Shown in pieces: positions 1-8,350 of a stretch of DNA of 64,000 nt. Source of the DNA: CAYVVD01 sp964454975 (lineage in GTDB: Bacteria > Bacteroidota > Ignavibacteria > Kapaibacteriales > UBA2268). Numbering within the stretch: the stretch's first letter is position 1; each line of letters opens with the position of its first letter. Below the pieces are notes generated by a model that saw only the letters and a list, made by a program, of their open reading frames with translations, had not been told where the DNA came from and did no database searches. The position numbers were made by a program, and so were the translations under genes. The stretch is from the NCBI GenBank assembly GCA_964454975.1, contig CAYVVD010000012.1, forward strand, positions 1 to 64,000, written 5' to 3'.

Positions 1-251
1 GAATAGGTCGCCCAGTTTGTGCCGAATTCGAATTCCATAACAATACCGGTTGCAACACCAATGGCGAAGGTAAGGGCAAAGACTTTCACCCAGAACTTTG
101 TCATATTGTGGTAAAGTTTATTTCCGGTTTTGAGGTACATCCCCTCCATCATCACAAGAAGGACGCCAAGCCCAATGCTAAGCGGAGGGTAGATATAATG
201 GAATGCGATGGTAAATGCAAACTGAATTCTGGCTAATATCTCAACTTCCAT
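1..251 (-). CDS. cydA: Cytochrome bd oxidase subunit I, N-terminal 83 residues (partial)
   Basis: The first 83 residues of cytochrome bd quinol oxidase subunit I, cut off by the window edge. The start reads MEVEILARIQFAFTIAFHY. His18 lines up with the axial heme ligand His19 of E. coli CydA. The segment ends in MEFEFGTNWATYS, the family's conserved loop after the second membrane helix. The enzyme oxidises quinol and reduces O2 in the inner membrane with high oxygen affinity, so it would be an alternative to the caa3 oxidase encoded upstream. The ATG has only a weak ribosome site (AGG about 8 bases before it). cydB would be expected beyond the window. Confidence 0.93.
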   Translation of the reverse strand, partial: MEVEILARIQFAFTIAFHYIYPPLSIGLGVLLVMMEGMYLKTGNKLYHNMTKFWVKVFALTFAIGVATGIVMEFEFGTNWATY

Positions 252-688
252 AAATCTGCCTAATAAAAGAGTATTCAAACTTACTCATTATTAGCGAAAA
301 TTAGAATATGGCTTATTAAAAATTTCGGTAGGGCTAAGATTTTGAAATTAATAATGGGCTCTGTAAACAGAATAAATTGAATGGTTTTTCATTTTATAAA
401 AAAAGGGATGTTTTATTAATGTGTGGCGAAGTAAATTAATGTAGTTGATTAAAATTTTCAAGTAAATTATATGGGAATTCAATTCAAAAAACTTGAAAAA
501 TGTGCCTTCTTTAAGAACTATAAGAGAATCAGATAAGTTATGAGAAACGGATAATTTCCTTTTTTCCTTGAGTTAAATGAAAAATCTGAATTTTGTGAAA
601 GAAAAAGGTATGTACGGAAAGCTGGCAAGGATTCGTTAGAGAACTATAGCCCTTTGGAAACTTTAATTAAAATATTATTTTCAGGAAT
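252..688. other. AT-rich intergenic region upstream of cydA
   Basis: 437 bases with no convincing gene on either strand and no clear hairpin terminator behind the preceding minus-strand gene. The end nearest cydA carries a possible -7 box, listed separately. The length suggests that cydA has its own promoter and is not read through from the long respiratory operon. Confidence 0.6.
276..283 (-). promoter_or_regulatory. Possible Bacteroidetes-type -7 box for cydA
   Basis: TAAGTTTG on the minus strand fits the TAnnTTTG consensus and lies 24 bases before the cydA ATG. No TTG was found at the expected -33 distance, so this is weak. Confidence 0.3.
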
Positions 689-2023
689 TTACTTTCCCCC
701 CTGCCTTGCTTCATACTCCTGTAGCAAATACTCAGCGAGCGCTTTAGCCTCAGGAAGCCTTAGGCTTTGTGCCGGCATTGCAGGGTATTCGGGGTTTATT
801 TTCTCAGGATTCATAATAAAACCTGCCAAAGCAGTTGGATCGCCAACATATTTGGGGATTACATCGAAGTGCGGCGGGCCTACAAGCTTCTGATCCCACC
901 TGTGGCAAGCCATGCACTTGGCATCGTATATTTCCTGTGCATTTATTTCAATTCCGCCTTCGCGTTCTGCTGCTCTTTGCTCTACCAGTTCAGTATATTG
1001 GCTTGCAAGAACAGCCCCGTGCTCACTGTTTGAAGTACTGAACGAACTCTTTTCTTTAAGCGCGAGCCCTGTAGAAATGACAATGAGAAATACGAATACA
1101 TATTTTGCATACAATGGCTTATTTTCATTTTTGTACATATACGTAAGTACAATTACAATTACTGCGCTTATTATTCCAACCAATAATGAGAAAAATCCCA
1201 GTAAGGAAAGTGAGTCCTTTGGGATGAAAAATACTGACAAAGCAAGCAATACCGGGAGAGAAATCCCATAAACAAGCACGTCATTGTATATGCTGCTTGT
1301 AGCAAACGTCCTGTAATTTTCGCTTAGCTTACCATCCCTGAACGCATAGAGGAACATTCCTCCCGTTCCCAAAGCAAGCCCGAGAACAGAATAAAGTGTT
1401 AGCCTAAGCCAAACATCAATTTCAAGAGCAAATCTGAATACATCACCGATTACCGGCCAAAGCGCCGGGTTTGCAGCAGTTGTAGTAGCTCCGATATAAA
1501 CGTACATCGAAAAGAAAAGAAAAACAACTCCCCAGATACCCATATTGGTTTTCATACCTGAAGCGTTTTCTTTCATTGACTTAATATCATTTTCTGTGTC
1601 TTCGTCCTTGGCGCTTACATTCGAAAAGACATTATCAAGGTGGAGTGAATGCTTGTATGTGTAAAGGAAAATAATCCCAACAAGGTATAAAAACAGCGCA
1701 AAACGCAGGAAACTCAGCACACTTGATTCCGTCTGGTGAAGCATTTGAGCATAAACAAGGTTGATTGCAAGGAATGGAACTATCCCAAGCCCAAAGCCAT
1801 AAGTGAGGTTTCTAAGAGGGAAATCAATAAAATCAAATGCAAGCTTTCTGTTGAATCCAGCATCATCGTTTTTTTTCATGCCATAAATCAGGGAATATAC
1901 AGCACCACCGAATACTGCCACGGTAAAGCTGATAAATAGTACTTTTGCTATTAATAACATGTAGTCCAGAAGTACAAGCTGTCCGCCAACCTCGGGGAGT
2001 ACAAGTTTATCAAGAAAGTCCAT
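689..2023 (-). CDS. Eight-helix membrane protein with C-terminal cytochrome c domain
   Basis: 444 residues. About eight hydrophobic helices fill residues 20-325. A short linker is followed by a class I cytochrome c domain from about residue 365, with CMACH as the heme site and a Met in YPAMPAQ as the likely sixth ligand. The C-terminus should lie in the periplasm. I do not recognise the membrane part as a named family. His residues near helix ends (QMLHQT, YKHSLHLDN) could bind heme b, but that is a guess. It follows ctaB by 18 bases, so it is probably the last gene of the ACIII-caa3 operon, and it precedes cydA. It may carry electrons between quinol, ACIII and an oxidase. The ATG has no strong ribosome site. 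Confidence 0.75.
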   Translation of the reverse strand: MDFLDKLVLPEVGGQLVLLDYMLLIAKVLFISFTVAVFGGAVYSLIYGMKKNDDAGFNRKLAFDFIDFPLRNLTYGFGLGIVPFLAINLVYAQMLHQTESSVLSFLRFALFLYLVGIIFLYTYKHSLHLDNVFSNVSAKDEDTENDIKSMKENASGMKTNMGIWGVVFLFFSMYVYIGATTTAANPALWPVIGDVFRFALEIDVWLRLTLYSVLGLALGTGGMFLYAFRDGKLSENYRTFATSSIYNDVLVYGISLPVLLALSVFFIPKDSLSLLGFFSLLVGIISAVIVIVLTYMYKNENKPLYAKYVFVFLIVISTGLALKEKSSFSTSNSEHGAVLASQYTELVEQRAAEREGGIEINAQEIYDAKCMACHRWDQKLVGPPHFDVIPKYVGDPTALAGFIMNPEKINPEYPAMPAQSLRLPEAKALAEYLLQEYEARQGGK

Positions 2024-2041
2024 AATTGCGCCGTAAATATT

Positions 2042-2920
2042 TTAAATATTTATAATTAGCCTCTCAGTAGAAACTGCTATCATCACCAATAGAACGAAAT
2101 AGTTAATTTCCCTGAAAGCCATCCTGTATGACAAGAGAGAATATTTATCGAGAATAATCTTTGTTTTCCATATCAGACGGATGCCGGCAACCAGTATAAG
2201 TATTGCCACACCGGTCAGTTGAGTTATGCCAAATAACGGGATTATCATGACGCTCCCAACAAGCGCAACAATCCACATGAAGGTAACACGGGAAAGCTGC
2301 CCGTGGTTTAGGCTGTCAGTTAATGTGGGGTAACCGGCTTCGCGGTACTCATCATCATACATCAACAACAGCAGCCAGAAATGCGGTATCTGCCATATGA
2401 AAACGAATATAGCAATTGCCCATATCTGAGGATCCATGACCGAACCACCGGCTGCAACCCATCCCATAGCCGGTGGAATTGAGCCTATAAATGCCCCGGG
2501 TACTACCGCCATTGCAGAATAGCGTTTCAATGGAGTATAGAGCATATTATACCAGGCAAGTGCAACAAGTCCCAGCAAGAATGTTTCTTCGTTTGTACCA
2601 AAGAAAAGCAACCCGAGACCAATAAATACAAGTGATAAGGCAAAAGCAAGTGCTTCACCGGCGCTCATCCTTCCTGCAACAAGCGGGCGGTCGCTGGTGC
2701 GTTCCATGAGAGAGTCAAATTCCCGTTCCTGGACATGATTTAATGCAGCAGAACCACATGCAAGTATAAAAGTCCCAAGTAACAGAACCAATATATCCCA
2801 ATCAACACTTCCCTTTTGCAGGATATACCCTACTGCTGTTGTAATTGTAACAGCAAAGGTAATCCTGACTTTAGCAAGTTCAAGAAGTGTGTTTATTATA
2901 TTTTTAGTTCCGCCGGACAT
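2042..2920 (-). CDS. ctaB: Protoheme IX farnesyltransferase (heme O synthase)
   Basis: 292 residues, a polytopic UbiA-superfamily prenyltransferase. It adds a farnesyl group to heme B to give heme O, the precursor of the heme A used by the neighbouring oxidase. The first Asp-rich loop is NHVQEREFDSLMERTSDRPL and the second is YDDEYREAGYPTL; both bind Mg-diphosphate in this family. The length is normal. The ATG overlaps the coxB stop codon by one base (TAATG), so translation is probably coupled. Heme A synthase (ctaA) is not in the window. Confidence 0.95.
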   Translation of the reverse strand: MSGGTKNIINTLLELAKVRITFAVTITTAVGYILQKGSVDWDILVLLLGTFILACGSAALNHVQEREFDSLMERTSDRPLVAGRMSAGEALAFALSLVFIGLGLLFFGTNEETFLLGLVALAWYNMLYTPLKRYSAMAVVPGAFIGSIPPAMGWVAAGGSVMDPQIWAIAIFVFIWQIPHFWLLLLMYDDEYREAGYPTLTDSLNHGQLSRVTFMWIVALVGSVMIIPLFGITQLTGVAILILVAGIRLIWKTKIILDKYSLLSYRMAFREINYFVLLVMIAVSTERLIINI

Positions 2921-3855
2921 TAATTCATTGATTTAAGTACTTTGATAATATCTTCAAGTTCTTTTTCATTAAGTTGACCTTTCATTTTCGGCATTGTTGA
3001 GGCAGGATATCCCTTTACAATGTCAGCATCTGGCTCAAGGATAGAGCGCTTCAGATATTCATCATTTATCCGAATTTCACGCTCTTTGCCATCAGTAATT
3101 ACAGTTGCTTTACCCAAAGCCAGGTCCTTGAAAGAAGGCCCTGTAATCACTGAACCATCTGTTGTGTGGCATGCCATACAACCATTTTTAACCAGGACAT
3201 TTATGCCAATATGGTCATCTGCAATTGCAACATCATTTTCAGTAACAGGTTCTTCCTCGCTTCCAAGCCAGGCTTCAAATTCTTTTTTTGACATGATGAC
3301 AGCTTTTGAATACATATAAGCATGCTGATCCCCACAGTATTCCGCACAAGCTATATCATAAGATCCGGTTTCTTCCGGCTCGATAATGATATAGTTCATC
3401 CTGTTAGGAACCGCATCTTCCTTAATCCTGAATGCAGGAATATAAAAGCTGTGAAGAACATCCACCGATGTAATATTCGCTTTTATTACTGTGTTTACAG
3501 GTAAATAAAGAGTATCAGATTTTTTACCGTTACTGTATTCAAACCCCCATTCCCATGTCCTTCCGGTAACTCTTACCTCCATTTCTATGTCGGTCCGTGA
3601 CCTCATTTCGTAGAAATCAGTATAGCTATAGTAAAACATTGAAAGCACAATAAGAGTAGGAATGACTATCCAGGCTGCTTCGAGCCATAAATTTCCTTCA
3701 ATTTGTGATGCGACGGGATTTTTCTTCCTGCTGTAGCGGAAAACAAAATAAATCATCGCCGCTGTAATGCCAATCAGGAAAACAACAGAAATGCCCACAA
3801 TATAGAGCATTGTGCTGTCAACCTTATCGGCGTATTGTGACGCTCCTGCAAACAT
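2920..3855 (-). CDS. coxB: Cytochrome c oxidase subunit II with fused cytochrome c (caa3 type)
   Basis: 311 residues. Two N-terminal helices (about 16-38 and 57-78) are followed by the cupredoxin domain. The CuA ligands are visible: His135, Cys170, Glu172, Cys174, His178 and Met181. A cytochrome c domain follows, with the heme site C226MACH230 and Met288 or Met291 as the distal ligand. This fusion defines caa3 oxidases: electrons pass from heme c to CuA to subunit I. The protein begins MFAGASQYADKVD with no lipobox, so the first helix acts as the anchor. It lies three bases after the subunit IV gene. Confidence 0.97.
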   Translation of the reverse strand: MFAGASQYADKVDSTMLYIVGISVVFLIGITAAMIYFVFRYSRKKNPVASQIEGNLWLEAAWIVIPTLIVLSMFYYSYTDFYEMRSRTDIEMEVRVTGRTWEWGFEYSNGKKSDTLYLPVNTVIKANITSVDVLHSFYIPAFRIKEDAVPNRMNYIIIEPEETGSYDIACAEYCGDQHAYMYSKAVIMSKKEFEAWLGSEEEPVTENDVAIADDHIGINVLVKNGCMACHTTDGSVITGPSFKDLALGKATVITDGKEREIRINDEYLKRSILEPDADIVKGYPASTMPKMKGQLNEKELEDIIKVLKSMN

Positions 3856-3858
3856 TTT

Positions 3859-4152
3859 CTATCCCCGGTAAAATACGTCGAATGATGTTAAAACAAAGAC
3901 AATTAATAGAATTCCTCCTGCAACAACAAGGAAGAATTTGAACAACATATCTTCAAATTTGATATGCATAAATATATTTATAACAAGAGCTGACTTTATT
4001 GCAGCAATAAGCATAGCTGCAAATAATGTATAGCTCCCCAGGTCGATTCCTGCTACAGCTACGGTTAAGGATGTGAGGCCAAGCAATGCAAGCCAGATTA
4101 CTGTCAGGTAGCCGTAACTAATATGATGTTCTGTGTGATTATCGTGTGCCAT
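3859..4152 (-). CDS. Cytochrome c oxidase subunit IV family protein
   Basis: 97 residues with three predicted helices and a His-rich N-terminus (MAHDNHTEHH). INIFMHIKFED resembles the conserved loop of the prokaryotic small subunit IV family (CtaF/CyoD-like). It is a non-catalytic, stabilising subunit of heme-copper oxidases. It lies 8 bases after coxC and 3 before coxB, so it is co-transcribed with both. Confidence 0.88.
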   Translation of the reverse strand: MAHDNHTEHHISYGYLTVIWLALLGLTSLTVAVAGIDLGSYTLFAAMLIAAIKSALVINIFMHIKFEDMLFKFFLVVAGGILLIVFVLTSFDVFYRG

Positions 4153-4160
4153 TTATTTCC

Positions 4161-4814
4161 TCAATGCAGCAAATAAAACAACGGGAAAAGGAATATCCAG
4201 ATTAAGTCAACAAGGTGCCAGTAAAGGCCGCCATTTTCAAGTTTGATATTACTATCCTGGTTGATAGAGCCCCTGTAAATGAACACTAACATGAACAGAA
4301 GTATAATTGCCCCAATCACTACATGGAGGCCGTGTAATCCTGTCATGGTAAAATATAAGCCGAAAAAGACTATTTCACCCTGCGGCATGCTTTGCAAATG
4401 TTCTGCTCCAGGCCAGATTCCATGATGGTATTTTGCTGACCACTCAATTATTTTATTAACCATAAAGCCCCCGGCAAATCCTATTGTTGCCAGGAGGTAT
4501 ACTATTGAAAGAGTCTTTTTATTTCTCTGAATTGCAGCTATCGAAAGTGCCATAGTTAATGAACTTGTCAATAGAATAATCGTGTTAAAAGCGCCAATAC
4601 CGACATTGAGTTCTTTCGCGGCATGATGAAACTCTTCAGAGTATTCACCCCTGTATGCCATATACAGGATAAAAAGCCCGCCAAATAGGAGCAATTCAGT
4701 AAAGAGGAATAGCCACATCCCGAGCTTGGCGCCATAATCGTCCCTGTGGACATGTCCTTCGGTGTGTGCGTCTGTATGCTCGTGGCTGATTGCTGTATCA
4801 GCAGTATTACTCAC
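4161..4814 (-). CDS. coxC: Cytochrome c oxidase subunit III
   Basis: 217 residues. A soluble His-rich leader is followed by five helices. MTGLHGLHVVIGA and the C-terminal YWHLVDLIWIFLFPLFYL are hallmarks of subunit III, which supports proton uptake and stabilises subunit I. The start codon is GTG at 4814, supported by AGGAGG six bases upstream. This start overlaps the coxA stop by 8 bases, so translation is coupled. Confidence 0.96.
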   Translation of the reverse strand: MSNTADTAISHEHTDAHTEGHVHRDDYGAKLGMWLFLFTELLLFGGLFILYMAYRGEYSEEFHHAAKELNVGIGAFNTIILLTSSLTMALSIAAIQRNKKTLSIVYLLATIGFAGGFMVNKIIEWSAKYHHGIWPGAEHLQSMPQGEIVFFGLYFTMTGLHGLHVVIGAIILLFMLVFIYRGSINQDSNIKLENGGLYWHLVDLIWIFLFPLFYLLH

Positions 4815-6453
4815 CTTTATCCTCCTCTAAAATATGGTAATCATAAGGCCCGTGAGTTATCTCCGGTTCTTTATCGAAATTTAATAACGGAGGCGGGGAT
4901 TTGGTTGTCCATTCAAGAGTAAGGCTACCCCAGGGATTATCCGGCGCAAGGCGCTTTTTCTGCCTGCGGGCTGCTGCAATCAGGTTTGTAGCAAGTATTN
5001 NNNNNNNNNAACCAACTGTCGATAAAATATGCAGGTTCCCAAATTCCGGAAGGTAATCATAATACCTTCTTGGCATTCCGTTATACCCAAGAATAAAGAA
5101 CGGAAAGTAAAGCATATTAAAGCCAACAAACATTACAATTGCAGCAGTTTTTGCAACTGCTTCGTTGTACATTTTTCCAAACATTTTCGGATACCAGTAA
5201 TGTAAGGCAGCAAAGAATATGAATCCTGTTCCGCCAAACATTACATAATGAAAATGAGCAACAACAAAATATGTATCGTGTAAGTGAATATCTGTTGATA
5301 GCGAGCCGAGTACAAGGCCTGTAAGCCCACCAATCGAAAACAGGAATATAAATGCCATAACATACAGGAAAGGCGCAGATAATTGTATTGAACCTTTATA
5401 CATTGTAGCAACCCAGTTAAACACCTTAACAGCAGTGGGTATCGCCACCAGGTAAGTCAGGAGAGAGAATATCCAACGTGATGTATCACTCATCCCACTG
5501 GTGAACATGTGATGGCCCCAGACAAGGTAACCAATTAATGCAATAGCTACAGATGAAAATGCTATTGCCTTATAACCGAACACAGTTCGACGGCTGAAAG
5601 TTGGAATAATCTCCGAAACTACACCCATTGCAGGCAATATCATAATATAAACTGCCGGGTGGGAATATATCCAGAACAAGTGCTGGAACAATATCGGGTC
5701 GCCGCCAAGCGCAGGGTTAAAGACACCAACACTGAACAACCTTTCAGCAATAACAAGCAGTATAGTTATTCCTATTATGGGGGTTGCTATTACCTGAATC
5801 CAGGCAGTTGAATAAACGGCCCATATAAAAAGGGGCATATCAAAAAAGCCCATTTTTTTTGCTTTTAGCCTATGAACTGTTGTTACAAAATTTAGCCCGG
5901 TCAGGATTGACGAAAAGCCAAGTATAAATGCTGCAAATAATGGCCACTCAACAGCTGCATTAGTATTTAGTGAATATGGCACATAGAATGTCCAGCCGGT
6001 ATCAATTGGCGCACCGCTAAGCGGAAGCGACACAATCGCAATCAACCCGCCGAAAACATACAAATACCACGAAAACAGGTTTAATCTCGGGAACGCAACA
6101 TCTTCCGCCCCGATTTGAATGGGCAGGAAGAAATTCCCGAATGCTGCGGGAATCCCCGGAATAATAAAGAGAAATATCATTATGATGCCATGAAGCGTGA
6201 AGAGCGCATTATACTGCTGGGGAGTCATAATTGTTTCGCCAACAGAAAGCATCTCGAAGCGCATCAGGAAACCTATTAGCACACCAACGGAGAAGAATAT
6301 AAGCATTCCCCAGAGGTACATTATTCCAATTCTTTTGTGGTCTGTTGTTAATAGCCAGCTCCAAATACCTTTGTGTTTTCCCTTATAATCCCAGAAGTTG
6401 GTATAGGAGCCATTGCTGCTATTTGTTGCAGTTGCCGTAGCAGTTGTAGACAT
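4807..6453 (-). CDS. coxA: Cytochrome c oxidase subunit I, A2 type (contains a 10-N gap)
   Basis: 548 residues as assembled. Twelve helices carry heme a, heme a3 and CuB. The motif WIYSHPAVYIMILPAMG holds the CuB His and its cross-linked Tyr. The YSHP form marks the A2 subfamily, where Tyr-Ser replaces the usual D-channel Glu, as in Rhodothermus marinus caa3. GHHMFTSGM, THDKxH-type (IHLHDTYFVVAHFHYV) and NPWGSLTLEWTTKSPPP are also present. The last helix is interrupted by N at 5000-5009, and about five residues seem to be missing there. The start overlaps the sco stop by one base (TAATG). Confidence 0.97.
   Translation of the reverse strand: MSTTATATATNSSNGSYTNFWDYKGKHKGIWSWLLTTDHKRIGIMYLWGMLIFFSVGVLIGFLMRFEMLSVGETIMTPQQYNALFTLHGIIMIFLFIIPGIPAAFGNFFLPIQIGAEDVAFPRLNLFSWYLYVFGGLIAIVSLPLSGAPIDTGWTFYVPYSLNTNAAVEWPLFAAFILGFSSILTGLNFVTTVHRLKAKKMGFFDMPLFIWAVYSTAWIQVIATPIIGITILLVIAERLFSVGVFNPALGGDPILFQHLFWIYSHPAVYIMILPAMGVVSEIIPTFSRRTVFGYKAIAFSSVAIALIGYLVWGHHMFTSGMSDTSRWIFSLLTYLVAIPTAVKVFNWVATMYKGSIQLSAPFLYVMAFIFLFSIGGLTGLVLGSLSTDIHLHDTYFVVAHFHYVMFGGTGFIFFAALHYWYPKMFGKMYNEAVAKTAAIVMFVGFNMLYFPFFILGYNGMPRRYYDYLPEFGNLHILSTVGXXXXILATNLIAAARRQKKRLAPDNPWGSLTLEWTTKSPPPLLNFDKEPEITHGPYDYHILEEDKGE
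5000..5009. other. Assembly gap (10 N) inside coxA
   Basis: Ten N bases between codons for HILSTVG and ILATNLI. Subunit I proteins usually have about 13 residues between this Gly and Asn, and the assembled frame leaves 8. The true gap is therefore probably near 25 bases. The reading frame is kept by chance. Confidence 0.85.
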
Positions 6454-7226
6454 TATTCTGACCTTTTACTTTTTTGTTTTTTTCCTTTTACAACCAGTAT
6501 CGTGAAAAATATCCCGATACCAAGCAGCAATGCTGTTGCTGCAACACGAGTTACATTAAATACATACTGCCCGCCTTCGGGATCGTAGCTGAAACAGAAC
6601 TGAATCATTTTGTTTATCGTTGGGCTGAAAACACCCTTCTGTGCTTCAATCAAAGCCATTTTTAAATCAAATTTGTTAAACTCAAGCCCAAACAAGTACC
6701 TGCTAATCATACCATCGGGCGATAACACAATTAAAGCGCCTGCATGGGTGAAATCTCCCTCGCCGGCTTTTTGGTACTTGAATCCTGCAGCCCTGGTTAA
6801 TTCACTTATGTTTGCGCTATCTCCAACCATAAAGCTCCAGGCTTCATCGTTAAATGGCCTTTTCATAAGCTTCATGTATCTTTTCTTGAATTTTTTTGCA
6901 TCGACTGCTGTTTCGCTTGGATCGAAACTAATAGTAAGTGCCCGGAATTCATCCCCGGGTTTTAGTTCAACCCTGTCTATTACTTCCTGCATCCCATCAA
7001 GCAATGGGCTGCAAATACCCGGGCAATCGTAGTAAACTAATGACAAAACAGTAGGTTTGTCAATTATTTCGGAAAGTCTCCTTGTGTTACCTTCTGAGTC
7101 GGTAAATTTTAGATTTAGAGATACTTTCTCTCCAAGTTTTTCACTTATACCAATTTCAGGTTCTTCAAGTTCTGCTAATAAAACTCCTGAAAGGCAAATG
7201 ATTAAAAATGTGACTAAAGATTTCAT
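6453..7226 (-). CDS. SCO1/SenC copper chaperone for CuA
   Basis: 257 residues from the ATG at 7226; a TTG nine bases earlier (7235) would extend it by three residues. An N-terminal signal/anchor (MKSLVTFLIICLSGVLLAE) leads into a thioredoxin-like fold with the copper-binding CPGIC and the partner His in DFTHAGAL. A second hydrophobic helix near the C-terminus (about 230-250) is unusual for short SCO proteins but seen in Bacteroidota. SCO proteins deliver or reduce copper for CuA in subunit II. This gene directly precedes coxA and overlaps it by one base. No clear ribosome site is seen. Confidence 0.93.
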   Translation of the reverse strand: MKSLVTFLIICLSGVLLAELEEPEIGISEKLGEKVSLNLKFTDSEGNTRRLSEIIDKPTVLSLVYYDCPGICSPLLDGMQEVIDRVELKPGDEFRALTISFDPSETAVDAKKFKKRYMKLMKRPFNDEAWSFMVGDSANISELTRAAGFKYQKAGEGDFTHAGALIVLSPDGMISRYLFGLEFNKFDLKMALIEAQKGVFSPTINKMIQFCFSYDPEGGQYVFNVTRVAATALLLGIGIFFTILVVKGKKQKSKRSE

Positions 7227-7235
7227 ATCAGTCAA

Positions 7236-7384
7236 TTATTATTTATTATTTAGGGGCGGCTAACTTTAGTTTTTAATGTTCTCCAAGTGTACTTTTATTA
7301 AGTTTCTAATTGTCATTTAATTTTGGGTTAAGAAAATATTCATCATTAGTTAATGCAATTTAACGTACAAGTGTAGATTTTAGG
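7236..7384. other. Gap between the act and sco-cox genes
   Basis: 149 AT-rich bases, by far the largest gap inside the respiratory run. No clear terminator or -7 box was found. The word CAAGTGTA occurs twice (about 7290 and 7368). A separate promoter for sco-cox is possible but not shown. Confidence 0.35.
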
Positions 7385-8332
7385 TTATTGGTTTGCAAAA
7401 AATCTTGCAAGGTAACTGTGCAGCGATTGCCAGTCCTCACTATTAAGCATTGTTGCAGATGTATTAAATCCATTGTTAACAGGTTCTGCAGTAATAATTC
7501 CTTTAAATGTTTCGATGTTATCCAGCCATGTTCTGTTATTATAAAGCAGGTTAAGGGCTTTCAATTTCTCATAGCAAACCTGCCTGAATACGTCAGCCCC
7601 TGGTTCACCGGGATGATTTATGATATAATCCGCAAGAGACTTTATCTCTTTAATCACTTCAATACTATTGGCTGCAAGAATCTCTTTTGCCCTTGCCACA
7701 GGAATTTGCGGTGCGGTATATTTGCCTCCCGAAATATTATAGAGCATATCGAGATCTTCAAGCTCTGTTTCGCCCACGGGCGGGAAGTGGTCAGCAAATG
7801 TCCTGATATAGTATAATGTTGCAATCCTGTCTTTCACCGGTAGAAATTCATAGGCAATCATTCCGGTGCCTTCGATTCCTTCCTCAACAGTAATATACAT
7901 CTCTGAAAGTGTCGAGCCGTTTGTCCAACCATCAGCATCGTGAAAAGATCTTGGTTTCGGGTTCAAAGCTTCACCGCCTGCACCATCGCCTTTGCCCTCG
8001 CTACCATGGCATGAAGAGCAATTAGCATTATAAACTTCTTTGCCCTTTGCCAGGAGTTCCTCGTTTGGCGAAGAAACCTCAACGAGGTTTACACCTTCAA
8101 CAACAACCGGGGGTTTCTGCTCCAGATCCTTGTCAGGGAAATTAGAGCGTTGTACTTCGACAGGTGCGAGCATATTTTCGTAGATGTTATTAAAACTACG
8201 AACATAGTATGAGCCGCCAAGTATCAGTACAGTAATAAAAATAATTGCACTTACAGTTACCCATATTACAGGGTCTTTGGAAAGCCTTAGCCAATCCAGT
8301 TCTGCTTCATATTTTTTTTCATGCGGCTGCAT
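7385..8332 (-). CDS. Membrane-anchored monoheme cytochrome c of the ACIII cluster
   Basis: 315 residues. One N-terminal helix (about 25-46) anchors a periplasmic cytochrome c domain with CSSCHG near residue 106 and a likely Met ligand in GTGMIAYE. The C-terminal 120 residues are helical and unrelated to the heme domain. It sits 18 bases after actF, in the position of an extra ACIII or oxidase-linked cytochrome. ActE of well-studied ACIII complexes is a separate monoheme cytochrome. Here an ActE-like domain is already fused to ActD, so this protein is either the true ActE or an additional electron carrier to caa3. Confidence 0.8.
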   Translation of the reverse strand: MQPHEKKYEAELDWLRLSKDPVIWVTVSAIIFITVLILGGSYYVRSFNNIYENMLAPVEVQRSNFPDKDLEQKPPVVVEGVNLVEVSSPNEELLAKGKEVYNANCSSCHGSEGKGDGAGGEALNPKPRSFHDADGWTNGSTLSEMYITVEEGIEGTGMIAYEFLPVKDRIATLYYIRTFADHFPPVGETELEDLDMLYNISGGKYTAPQIPVARAKEILAANSIEVIKEIKSLADYIINHPGEPGADVFRQVCYEKLKALNLLYNNRTWLDNIETFKGIITAEPVNNGFNTSATMLNSEDWQSLHSYLARFFANQ

Positions 8333-8350
8333 AATTCAAAATCCGGATAA

